This document shows positions 1-5,415 of a DNA stretch of 5,415 nucleotides, piece by piece (position 1 is the first letter of the stretch; each line of letters starts with the position of its first letter). Under the pieces are notes generated by a model. The model had not been told where the DNA came from. It saw only the letters and a program-made list of their open reading frames with translations, and searched no databases. The DNA is from an uncultured Planctomycetaceae bacterium (GTDB taxonomy: Bacteria > Planctomycetota > Planctomycetia > Pirellulales > Pirellulaceae). The translations under genes and the position numbers were made by a program. The stretch is taken from positions 1-5,415 of the forward strand of contig CAIYOB010000548.1 of assembly GCA_903927685.1 (NCBI GenBank). Direction: 5' to 3'.

Positions 1-311
1 ACGTGGATCTCGCCGCCGCTCATCTCGCTGCCCAAATGCCGTCCCACGCTGCCGGCGATGTGCAGCCAGCCCGAATTCATCCCCGCGCCGACCCAATGCA
101 CGCCCGTCAGATCACCTTCCCATTCCATCCGCCCATCCGCCGGATCGCCGGAAACGGCGAAGAACTCGGCCAGCGGGACCGTCGTGTTCCCGTGATAGAT
201 GGCCAGCTTTTCAATTTCCGCCAGCGGCTTATCGCGCACCGCGTCGGGAGTCACGCCTTCGACTTCGACAGGCACACTCGAGCGGCTTGTCAGCACCAAA
301 CGCAGAGTCAT
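1..311 (-). CDS. fhcC: Formylmethanofuran dehydrogenase/formyltransferase-hydrolase complex subunit C, N-terminal part (cut by left edge)
   Basis: This is the first 103 residues of a protein starting MTLRLVLTSR and running off the left edge. The wording fits FwdC/FmdC/FhcC: a short beta start, a 'VTPDAV' segment, 'YHGNTTVPLAEFFAVSGD', then the beginning of the glycine-rich beta-helix repeats ('GAGMNSGWLHIAGSVGRHLGSEMSGGEI'). That fold is shared with the GXGXG domain of glutamate synthase, but the N-terminus matches the FhcC type. In bacteria the Fhc complex converts formyl-tetrahydromethanopterin to formate through a methanofuran-type carrier, in cytosolic C1 oxidation or formaldehyde detoxification; planctomycetes are among the few bacteria with these archaeal-like genes. 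The ATG at 311 is preceded by a GGGGAG ribosome site (322-327) 10 bases away. The catalytic subunits FhcA/B/D would be expected further left, outside the window. The subunit assignment is strong; the active pathway is inferred. Confidence 0.85.
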   Translation of the reverse strand, partial: MTLRLVLTSRSSVPVEVEGVTPDAVRDKPLAEIEKLAIYHGNTTVPLAEFFAVSGDPADGRMEWEGDLTGVHWVGAGMNSGWLHIAGSVGRHLGSEMSGGEIH

Positions 312-391
312 GTTCGCGGCACTCCCCAGGGACCGACGAGTCGACAGCTGTCGGGAACTCGCCGGTTCTCAACAGGTTCCGAGTCGGGACG

Positions 392-397
392 AGTATA
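392..397 (-). promoter_or_regulatory. Candidate -10 box for fhcC
   Basis: Read on the minus strand this is TATACT, a 5/6 match to the sigma-70 -10 consensus. It would place the transcript start near 385 and leave a leader of about 75 bases before the fhcC ATG at 311. No good -35 box is seen at 16-18 bases upstream (the sequence there is close to TAGCCC), so this rests on one hexamer and its position. A perfect 12-bp palindrome (342-353) lies in the predicted leader. Confidence 0.3.
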
Positions 398-469
398 GCC
401 CAACCGCTGTGTGCGGGCTAGTCTCCTGCATGGACGGAGTGCATGGACCAGCATTAACCGAGAATCAGG

Positions 470-560
470 CCGGGTGCCTGGGGTCGAGCCACGAGGTACG
501 AGTGGCGAGCCCCCAGGTCTTGCCTCTGGGGGTTCGCTGCACTCGACCCCAGGCATCCGG
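470..560. repeat. Structured intergenic inverted-repeat element (branched hairpin)
   Basis: Two 19-base arms, 470-488 and 542-560, are inverse complements except for one position (474/556, a G-U pair in RNA of the plus strand). Inside them, 505-517 pairs with 525-537 to form a second strong hairpin (12-13 pairs, including two G-U pairs), and 489-492 pairs with 502-505 as a short stem. The whole 91 bases could fold as a closed outer stem carrying two hairpins. It begins 35 bases past the stop of the glycoside hydrolase gene (595). No T-run follows the stem on either strand, so it is not a textbook intrinsic terminator, though it could end or stabilise the operon transcript. Its compact form suggests a dispersed REP- or MITE-like intergenic repeat. 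Only one copy is in this window, so dispersal is inferred. Confidence 0.65.
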
Positions 561-594
561 GGCGGTGATACGTCGTTTATTCCCGCGTCGGCGG

Positions 595-2034
595 TTACCG
601 TACCGCGACGACGCGCAGGGCGAGATCCTCGCAGAAACCCGGCGTTGTCAACGGCTTGTCGCCGCCGGCGTGTGAGAACTCGCCGGCCGGGGTCACTTGG
701 CCCGTCTTGGTGTCCCACCATTCCGCCTGGTAGCGGCCGGCGGGCAGGTCCAGGACGATCTCGGCCGTGACAGAGCGGACGGAATACTGACGGAGCTGTT
801 CGTCCTGCGCCTTCTTGGGCGGGGGGACGTGGAGATAGACGGCATACGCCTGGCCGCGGTGACTCAGCGCGCGGGCTTGGACGCCGCTGCCCACGCGGCG
901 GATGGCTTGCGCGTCGGGGGCCATCCGCACGAAATCGAACCGCTGCAGGAACCGTTGCAGGATCTGCAACTGGCGGCGCAGCGCGGGACTGCCGCCGCCC
1001 GGCGATTGGTACTCGATGAACGTTCCGTCCGGATGCGCGGGCGTGAAGGAATAGTCCAGGTTGTTGTACAGCCCGCCGCCGGCCAGCAGGAACTCCCAGG
1101 CTTCCGTGCGATACAGCACATCAGCGCGGCCGCGAAAGCCGGTTTCATTCTCGCCGATCACGCGATTCAGATCGTAGTTCATCGCCACGGCGTCCGGCGG
1201 TGTGCAGTAATGGAAGTTGAAGATCGACACGCCGGGGTGCGGCTGATCCACTTTCCGGCTGCCGTTGGCGATGTTCAGCGAAATCAGGTGCCGGTGCGGA
1301 AAAGCCTGTTCGGCGGCGACGATCGTGTCGACGATCTTGTGCTGCCATTCGAGCGTCACGCCGCCGAAGTACGGTTCGTTGCAGACTTCGTAATACAGAT
1401 TGTCGTAATCCTGCAGCTCCTGGACGAACTTGCGGGTCAGGGCCAATTGGACTTCCAGCAGGTCCGCGTGCTGCAGCGTATAGACTTCTTCGCGGCCGCA
1501 CCGGCCCACGCCGTTCACGTTGTTGGCGGCGTTCATGGGGCTGGCGCGCCACAGTTCCTCGTTGTACAGCGGGCAGAACAGATTGAATTCGACCACCACG
1601 CCGCACTGCCGGGCTTGCGACAGGAAATCGTGCAGGCGGGCAAAGTAGGCCGGGTCGTACTTCGTCAGATCAAACCGGTTGCCGCCGTCGAAATAGCCGG
1701 GCGTGTCGCTGCGGGCCCAGGGGCAGACAAAGCGGTTCGGATGCGGCGCCAGCGTGTTGTCCGTGATGCCGAACGAGCCCGGGATCTCCCGATAGGTTCC
1801 CGAGAACGTCCGCGTGTGATTCAGACCGTCCGCTTGCAGCGCGCGGAGGTAGGCGGCATAGTCGAAATCCAGATTCAAGACGGCGCCGTAGTGCTCGGCG
1901 GAAGTGATCAAGATCGTCGGCTGGCCGCGCCACAGGAAGTAGTGCGGGTTGTCCGGGTGCAGGGCCAGCGGCGCGGGGGCGGGCTCAGCGGCCAGCAGAG
2001 ACGACACGAGCAAGACGAACGGCAGGCAAGTCAT
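595..2034 (-). CDS. Secreted glycoside hydrolase-like protein (clan GH-A type TIM barrel with C-terminal beta domain)
   Basis: A 479-residue protein. Residues 1-16 form a hydrophobic, signal-peptide-like start ending in LLAA, with the odd feature that no Lys or Arg precedes the hydrophobic stretch; export is probable, not certain. Residues about 25-370 look like a (beta/alpha)8 glycosidase: an early 'YFLWRGQPTILITSAEHYG' strand, 'GLNHTRTFSGTYRE' around 70-83, and 'LYYEVCNEP' at 213-221, where E220 fits the general acid/base of clan GH-A. A later 'RVIGENETGF' segment (291-300) offers E295 or E297 as nucleophile. Residues about 375-479 look like a beta-sandwich; 'AGRYQAEWWDTKTGQV' resembles the C-terminal domain found after DUF4038-type barrels. 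Substrate unknown; plant or algal polysaccharide is a guess. The start has a GAGGAG site (2046-2051) 11 bases upstream. It is last in the presumed operon, 30 bases after fabH. Confidence 0.75.
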   Translation of the reverse strand: MTCLPFVLLVSSLLAAEPAPAPLALHPDNPHYFLWRGQPTILITSAEHYGAVLNLDFDYAAYLRALQADGLNHTRTFSGTYREIPGSFGITDNTLAPHPNRFVCPWARSDTPGYFDGGNRFDLTKYDPAYFARLHDFLSQARQCGVVVEFNLFCPLYNEELWRASPMNAANNVNGVGRCGREEVYTLQHADLLEVQLALTRKFVQELQDYDNLYYEVCNEPYFGGVTLEWQHKIVDTIVAAEQAFPHRHLISLNIANGSRKVDQPHPGVSIFNFHYCTPPDAVAMNYDLNRVIGENETGFRGRADVLYRTEAWEFLLAGGGLYNNLDYSFTPAHPDGTFIEYQSPGGGSPALRRQLQILQRFLQRFDFVRMAPDAQAIRRVGSGVQARALSHRGQAYAVYLHVPPPKKAQDEQLRQYSVRSVTAEIVLDLPAGRYQAEWWDTKTGQVTPAGEFSHAGGDKPLTTPGFCEDLALRVVAVR

Positions 2035-2064
2035 TGGCGGAATCGCTCCTCGAGTTGCAGCAGC

Positions 2065-3174
2065 TCACCAGTGCATGACCCCGGTGCCCCAGGACAGTCC
2101 GCCGCCAAAGCCGCTGAGCAGCAGGCGGTCGCCGCGGCGGAGCCGGTTCTGCTGGCAGGCTTCGTCCAGGGCCAGCGGCACGCTGCCCGCCGACGTATTG
2201 CCGATCCGGTCCAAGTTCATGACGACGCGTCGGCGATCGAACTGCATGTCGTCCACGGCCGCATCGACAATCCGGGCGTTGGCCTGGTGAAAGATGACCA
2301 GGTCCATGTCTTCGGGGCTCAGCTGCGCATGCCGGAGCACGTCATGGGCCGAGTCGACCAGCACGCGCACGGCCCACTTGAATACCGAGCGGCCTTCCAT
2401 GTGGATGTACTGCCGCCCGGCGGCCAGCGTTTCGGCCGTGACCGGTTCGCGCGTCCCGCCGGCCGGTTGGCACAGCCAACCTTCCGCGTCGCCCTCGGCG
2501 CCCAGGGTGTACGACACGAATCCCTGGTCCGGCTCGCCGGGCCCCAGCAGCACGGCGCCGCCGCCGTCGCCGAACAGCGGATACGTCCGCTTGTCCGCCG
2601 GATTGACCGCGCGGGACATCAGGTCCACGCCGACGATCAGCGCCCGGCGGGCGCAGCCGGTCTTGATGTATTGCATACCGGTCACCAGCGCGTACATAAA
2701 GCCGGCGCAGGCCGCGTTCATTTCCAGGGACGGCGCCACACAGCCCAGCCGCTGTTGCAGCAGGCAGGCCGTCGTGGGCATGGGCGAATCGGGCGTCATG
2801 GTGGCGACCAGGATCAAGTCGACTTCCGCCGGACTGACGCCGGCCCTGTCCAGGCAGCGGACCGCCGCCTGATAAGCCACATCGCTGGTGACTTGTTCGC
2901 GGGGCGCATGCCGCCGTTCGCGGATCCCGGTCCGCTGGATGATCCAATCGGCGTCGTAGCCCAACTCCGCCAAGTCCTCGTTGCGGACGATGCGTTCGGG
3001 CAGATACGAGCCGGTCGCCAGGATCTGGACGCCGGTCAGCGTCGCCAGACGGCTGCGGCCCGAGAAATGCGACCGGCCTCGCGTGGGAAGCTCTGTCTCG
3101 GACGGAACTGCGGCCGCCTCACGGGTCGCGGAGGTCGCAGGAACAAGTTCAGGGTTCAAGGCAGACGATCTCAT
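2065..3174 (-). CDS. fabH: Beta-ketoacyl-ACP synthase III (FabH) with N-terminal extension
   Basis: A 369-residue thiolase-fold enzyme that condenses an acyl-CoA (usually acetyl-CoA) with malonyl-ACP to start type II fatty-acid synthesis in the cytosol. The full catalytic triad is visible: C156 in 'NAACAGF', H296 in 'FHQANARI' and N326 in 'GNTSAGS'. The spacing (140 and 30 residues) is close to E. coli FabH (C112, H244, N274). 'DWIIQRTGIRERR' at 76-88 matches the CoA-binding region, and the C-terminal 'GFGGGLSWGT' replaces the usual GFGAGL.WG. Homology starts near residue 48, leaving about 46 extra N-terminal residues rich in Ala, Ser, Pro, Glu and Arg. An in-frame TGA lies just upstream of the ATG and no ATG or GTG is seen at the homology boundary, only CTG codons. 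The ribosome site is weak: AGGAAG lies about 20 bases upstream. The start is therefore less certain than the function. It lies 24 bases after the oxidoreductase gene. Confidence 0.93.
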   Translation of the reverse strand: MRSSALNPELVPATSATREAAAVPSETELPTRGRSHFSGRSRLATLTGVQILATGSYLPERIVRNEDLAELGYDADWIIQRTGIRERRHAPREQVTSDVAYQAAVRCLDRAGVSPAEVDLILVATMTPDSPMPTTACLLQQRLGCVAPSLEMNAACAGFMYALVTGMQYIKTGCARRALIVGVDLMSRAVNPADKRTYPLFGDGGGAVLLGPGEPDQGFVSYTLGAEGDAEGWLCQPAGGTREPVTAETLAAGRQYIHMEGRSVFKWAVRVLVDSAHDVLRHAQLSPEDMDLVIFHQANARIVDAAVDDMQFDRRRVVMNLDRIGNTSAGSVPLALDEACQQNRLRRGDRLLLSGFGGGLSWGTGVMHW

Positions 3175-3198
3175 GAATGGGCTTACTCAGGCAACTTC

Positions 3199-4320
3199 CT
3201 AGCGGGGTTCGTCCGGAATCTCGATCCATACGCGCTGCTCGTGCGACTGCAGCACGGCATCCGCCACGCTCTGGGCGCACAGTCCGTCGTAAAAACTGGG
3301 TACGGCCTGTCGGCCTTCGACGATGGCGGAGACGAATTCCCACATTAAATCGTAACGGAACACCGTCGCCGGCACGCCCGCCCGCGGATCGCGGGGGCTG
3401 TCCGACGGTTTGAGGAACGGCTCGGGAACGTCGTGGGGCGCCAAGTCCTCGCCCGTCCGTCCGAGCCAGAGTTGATTGGGGGCATGCAACCGGTAGACGG
3501 CCGAGCGCTGCGAAGCGTTCACTTCCGCCCACTCGTGTCCGAATCCGCTCAGGTGATAGCCTTTGGCCAGCGTGGTCCCTTCCCAAACCCCGACGGCCCC
3601 GCTGTCGAACTCGCCGATCAGCGAGGACCAGTCGTCGACCTCGGAGGGCCGGCAAGGCTGGCCGTCCTTGGTGACGTCCCGCGCGGCATACCGCGCGACG
3701 GCACCACACACCCGGCGGATCGGCCCCAGCAGATCGATGGCAAAGTCGATCCGGTGAATGGTCATGTCGAACAAATCGCCGGCCCCCGCCTGGTCCTTGT
3801 ACTGTCGCCAGCCCCAACTGGTCTCCGGCCAATCCAAGAACCGCTGGCTGCGAAAATGCCGCGGTTGGCCCAACTCGCCCGATCGCAGCAAATGCCGCAG
3901 ATAGCGCATCGACGGGGCAAAGCGATACGTGAACGCGGTCATGTGCACCACGCCAGCATCGCGGCACGCGTGATACATGTCGCGGACTTCGTTCGCGTTC
4001 AGCCCCACCGGCTTTTCGCACATCACGTGCTTGCCGTTCGCCGCCGCCGCCAGCGTGATCGCCCGGTGCGTCCAATTCGGCGTCGCAATGACCACGGCGT
4101 CGACGTTTGGATCGGCGCAAACCTTATTGTAATCGGTGCTTACGACATCAATACTCCAGTCGATACGGCGCCGATCCAGCAGTTCCTGGCTGGCGTCACA
4201 GGCCGCGGTCAACCGGGCCCGCGGGTCCAGCCGGATCCCGGGTACATGATGGTAATCGCTGACAGCGCCGGCCCCGATGATCGCAATCTTGACGGGGTTT
4301 TCGGCGGAGAACTTGGGCAT
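3199..4320 (-). CDS. Gfo/Idh/MocA family NAD(P)-dependent oxidoreductase
   Basis: A 373-residue protein beginning MPKFSAENPVKIAIIGAGAV. Residues 11-20 are the first Rossmann strand and its glycine loop (G16, G18). 'VDAVVIATPNWTH' (73-85) and 'CEKPVGLNANE' (101-111, with K103 of the EKP motif) are family hallmarks. In the C-terminal alpha/beta domain, 'GDLFDMTIHRIDFAIDLLG' (181-199) carries the conserved Asp185 and His189 of the substrate and catalytic site. Length is normal for the family, and there is no signal peptide or Tat motif, so it is cytosolic. These enzymes oxidise or reduce sugars, inositols or related polyols; the substrate cannot be read here. A GTG 30 bases further upstream (4350) would add ten residues, but the ATG at 4320 is preferred because GGAGG sits 8 bases before it. 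It is first in the presumed leftward operon with fabH and the glycosidase-like gene. Confidence 0.9.
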   Translation of the reverse strand: MPKFSAENPVKIAIIGAGAVSDYHHVPGIRLDPRARLTAACDASQELLDRRRIDWSIDVVSTDYNKVCADPNVDAVVIATPNWTHRAITLAAAANGKHVMCEKPVGLNANEVRDMYHACRDAGVVHMTAFTYRFAPSMRYLRHLLRSGELGQPRHFRSQRFLDWPETSWGWRQYKDQAGAGDLFDMTIHRIDFAIDLLGPIRRVCGAVARYAARDVTKDGQPCRPSEVDDWSSLIGEFDSGAVGVWEGTTLAKGYHLSGFGHEWAEVNASQRSAVYRLHAPNQLWLGRTGEDLAPHDVPEPFLKPSDSPRDPRAGVPATVFRYDLMWEFVSAIVEGRQAVPSFYDGLCAQSVADAVLQSHEQRVWIEIPDEPR

Positions 4321-4328
4321 CGTTTCTG

Positions 4329-4333
4329 CCTCC
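4329..4333 (-). promoter_or_regulatory. Shine-Dalgarno site that fixes the oxidoreductase start
   Basis: On the minus strand this reads GGAGG, 8 bases before the ATG at 4320. It favours that start over the in-frame GTG at 4350. It is the best ribosome site in the window. Confidence 0.8.
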
Positions 4334-4363
4334 GAGGCATATCCTGGCACAGTAAGACATAGC

Positions 4364-4392
4364 AGACTAGAACGTTTTAGCCCGTTTCACAA
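4364..4392 (-). promoter_or_regulatory. Weak candidate promoter of the oxidoreductase-fabH-glycosidase operon
   Basis: On the minus strand TTGTGA (4387-4392, 4/6 to the -35 consensus) is separated by 17 bases from TAGTCT (4364-4369, 3/6 to the -10 consensus). The spacing is ideal and the site is in the divergent intergenic region, about 40 bases before the ATG at 4320, but the -10 match is poor and planctomycete promoters are often degenerate. Confidence 0.2.
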
Positions 4393-4510
4393 GACCGTAA
4401 ACCGGATTTCCCGGTCGCCACGACGGTAAAGATTCTGGAGTCATCCCCCTATTGTAAGGTGTTAAATCGCCGGTTTTCGCCATACATTGAGCAGACCGTC
4501 ACGACCGGAT
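4392..4510 (+). repeat. Pair of two-part direct repeats in the divergent intergenic region
   Basis: AGACCGT followed closely by ACCGGAT occurs at 4392-4407 (2 bases between the halves) and again at 4493-4510 (4 bases between). The copies are 101 bases apart, and each is nearer to one of the two divergent genes. The left copy also overlaps a small nested inverted repeat: ACCGT 4394-4398 with ACGGT 4423-4427, and ACCGG 4401-4405 with CCGGT 4411-4415. Such an arrangement could be a pair of operator sites for a shared regulator, but short GC-rich words recur by chance, so confidence is low. Confidence 0.25.
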
Positions 4511-4531
4511 GTGTCAGCACAGGACACCTTG

Positions 4532-4540
4532 AAGGAAAGG
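4532..4540 (+). promoter_or_regulatory. Purine-rich ribosome site of the NRDE-family gene, ambiguous between two starts
   Basis: The run AAGGAAAGG lies 14 bases before the ATG at 4555 and 5 bases before an in-frame TTG at 4546. Its first half (AAGGA) is 9 bases before the TTG, so spacing alone would favour the TTG. Family conservation favours the ATG, because it puts the conserved cysteine at residue 2. Confidence 0.5.
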
Positions 4541-4554
4541 CGTGATTGACAGCG

Positions 4555-5337
4555 ATGTGTATACTTGCAATCCAATACCAACTCGTTAACGACTCTCCCA
4601 TCCTCATCGCGGCCAACCGCGAGGAGTTTTATGATCGAGTCTCCCATGCGCCGTCGATCCAGTCGGGCAAACCGCGGATCCTGTGCGGGCTCGACCAGCA
4701 GGCGGGAGGGACTTGGCTGGGGGTGAACCAGAACGGGATGTTCGTCGCCGCGGCCAACCGTCCGAGATCGCGCCAGCCGATCGCCACCCGCTCCCGGGGC
4801 GTTTTGTGCCGCGAACTGCTGCGCTGCAGCACGTCTCGACAGGCCTTGGAGCAGGCCCAAGAAGAACTATCGACGGGCAAATACGACGGCGTGAATTTCC
4901 TGATCGCGGACCAGGAATCGGCGTGGGCCGTACATGGCGGCGACGACGTCAACGCCGTCGAGTTGGACCAGGGGCTGAGTATTATCGGCAGCGGCGACGT
5001 GAACGACCCGCGGGACGAGCGGGTGCAACTGGCCTACCGCCTGTTGACCCTGCAAACGCTCGACTCGCCTGTGAAATTCCTGGCGGTGGCCAGCAAGGTC
5101 TTCGCCCGGACGCCTTCGCTGCCCGGCCGGCCGACGATGATCATTCGCGGCAAGGACTGGGGCACGGTCAGTTCGACCCTGATCTCGTTGGGCAAGAAGC
5201 CGCGAGACGCCATCTACCAGTTCGCCAACGGCGCGCCGGACCAGGCGAAGTACGAGGATTTCTCGCCGATGCTGCGGGATATCCTGAGCCGCGGCTTGAG
5301 GGAAGCCCGGGCGCGGGCCAAGACGGCGTCGACGTGA
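4555..5337 (+). CDS. NRDE family protein (TANGO2 homologue)
   Basis: A 260-residue protein starting MCILAIQYQL. The family starts with Met-Cys, and Cys2 would become the N-terminal residue after Met removal, as in an Ntn-hydrolase-like fold; this is the reason for choosing the ATG at 4555 over the TTG at 4546. The name-giving motif appears as 'ANREEFYDR' (20-28), so NRDE is NREE here. 'CGLDQQAGGTWLGVNQNGMFVAAANRP' (44-70) is the second family hallmark, and 'GTVSSTLISL' (203-212) matches the late strand region. Length is typical. No signal peptide or membrane segment is visible, so it is probably cytosolic. The biochemical role is unsettled: eukaryotic TANGO2 and some bacterial relatives have been linked to haem trafficking, and a hydrolase activity is suggested by fold. 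The stop overlaps the start of mnmG, so the two are probably co-transcribed and translationally coupled. Confidence 0.88.
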   Translation: MCILAIQYQLVNDSPILIAANREEFYDRVSHAPSIQSGKPRILCGLDQQAGGTWLGVNQNGMFVAAANRPRSRQPIATRSRGVLCRELLRCSTSRQALEQAQEELSTGKYDGVNFLIADQESAWAVHGGDDVNAVELDQGLSIIGSGDVNDPRDERVQLAYRLLTLQTLDSPVKFLAVASKVFARTPSLPGRPTMIIRGKDWGTVSSTLISLGKKPRDAIYQFANGAPDQAKYEDFSPMLRDILSRGLREARARAKTAST

Positions 5338-5415
5338 CCGCGTGTTCCTATGAATACGATGTCGTGGTCGTAGGTGCCGGGCACGCCGGCACCGAGGCGG
5401 CGCTGGCCGCCGCGC
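5334..5415 (+). CDS. mnmG: tRNA uridine-5-carboxymethylaminomethyl modification enzyme MnmG (GidA), N-terminus (cut by right edge)
   Basis: The first 27 codons read VTACSYEYDVVVVGAGHAGTEAALAAA (first Val read as Met), followed by one extra base at the edge. 'YDVVVVGAGHAGTEAALAAA' is the FAD-binding dinucleotide loop with the MnmG-specific GHAGTEAA wording. MnmG works with the GTPase MnmE to install the carboxymethylaminomethyl group at U34 of certain tRNAs. The GTG start is chosen because its GTGA overlaps the TGA of the preceding gene and leaves eight residues before the first beta strand, close to the usual MnmG N-terminus. No clear ribosome site precedes it, in keeping with coupling to the upstream gene. 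Only a fraction of the roughly 600-residue protein is present. Confidence 0.9.
   Translation, partial: MTACSYEYDVVVVGAGHAGTEAALAAA

Noticed and set aside
427..448. Direct repeat TGCATGGAC at 427-435 and 440-448
   Set aside because: Two 9-base copies 13 bases apart with no further copies or conserved flanks; too little to support an element or a CRISPR-type array.
470..560. Intrinsic terminator for the operon
   Set aside because: The stem is strong, but no T-run follows it on either strand and the folded region is much longer and more branched than a usual terminator. It is listed as a structured repeat instead.
308..721. A 137-codon minus-strand open frame across the fhcC-glycosidase gap
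   Set aside because: It overlaps the end of the glycosidase gene and the hairpin element and has an Arg/Pro-rich composition without recognisable features. The plus-strand frames across the same gap are equally unconvincing.
697..3348. An 883-codon open frame on the plus strand
   Set aside because: It runs antisense to the glycosidase, fabH and the end of the oxidoreductase and crosses both gene gaps. Its translation is repetitive in Arg, Ala, Gly, Val and Gln with no recognisable domain; it is a GC-bias shadow.
3149..4120. A 323-codon minus-strand frame overlapping the oxidoreductase
   Set aside because: It is a different frame of the same strand as a well-supported gene, and its Arg-rich translation shows no domain.
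4350..4350. GTG start for the oxidoreductase ten codons upstream
   Set aside because: The ATG at 4320 has a GGAGG site at 8 bases, and the GTG start would place that site inside the coding sequence.
3433..4362. A 309-codon plus-strand open frame opposite the oxidoreductase
   Set aside because: It is antisense to a clear Gfo/Idh/MocA gene and its product has no family features.
4511..4527. Small hairpin GTGTC/GACAC just before the NRDE-gene ribosome site
   Set aside because: A 5-bp stem with a 7-base loop is easily expected by chance and shows no riboswitch-like features.

Overview
The window looks like ordinary chromosomal DNA from a GC-rich planctomycete, probably Pirellulales-like. This is an inference from gene content: a bacterial formylmethanofuran-pathway subunit (fhcC), a secreted clan GH-A-type glycoside hydrolase, a Gfo/Idh/MocA oxidoreductase and a FabH with planctomycete-like wording occur close together. 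No rRNA or other phylogenetic marker is present to confirm it. The strong GC bias also leaves very long open frames antisense to the real genes; these are not genes.

Layout, left to right. Positions 1-311 (minus) hold the N-terminal 103 residues of fhcC, cut by the left edge. A gap of about 280 bases (312-594) follows. It holds a plausible -10 box for fhcC, a 12-bp palindrome in the presumed fhcC leader, and a 91-base element with 19-base inverted arms and internal hairpins (470-560). Next come three minus-strand genes with gaps of only 24 and 30 bases, probably one operon transcribed leftward: a Gfo/Idh/MocA oxidoreductase (3199-4320), fabH (2065-3174) and a secreted glycoside hydrolase-like protein (595-2034). 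A divergent intergenic region (4321-4554) separates this operon from a plus-strand pair: an NRDE/TANGO2-family protein (4555-5337) whose stop overlaps the GTG start of mnmG (5334 to the right edge).

Functionally the window mixes housekeeping (type II fatty-acid initiation by FabH, tRNA wobble-uridine modification by MnmG) with C1 metabolism linked to tetrahydromethanopterin (FhcC) and probable carbohydrate metabolism (hydrolase plus sugar-type dehydrogenase). The oxidoreductase and hydrolase could act on related sugars, but fabH sits between them with no obvious metabolic link, so the operon may be only a transcriptional grouping. I found no convincing undescribed system. The most unusual items are the structured intergenic element at 470-560, the N-terminal extension of FabH, and the archaeal-type C1 gene.
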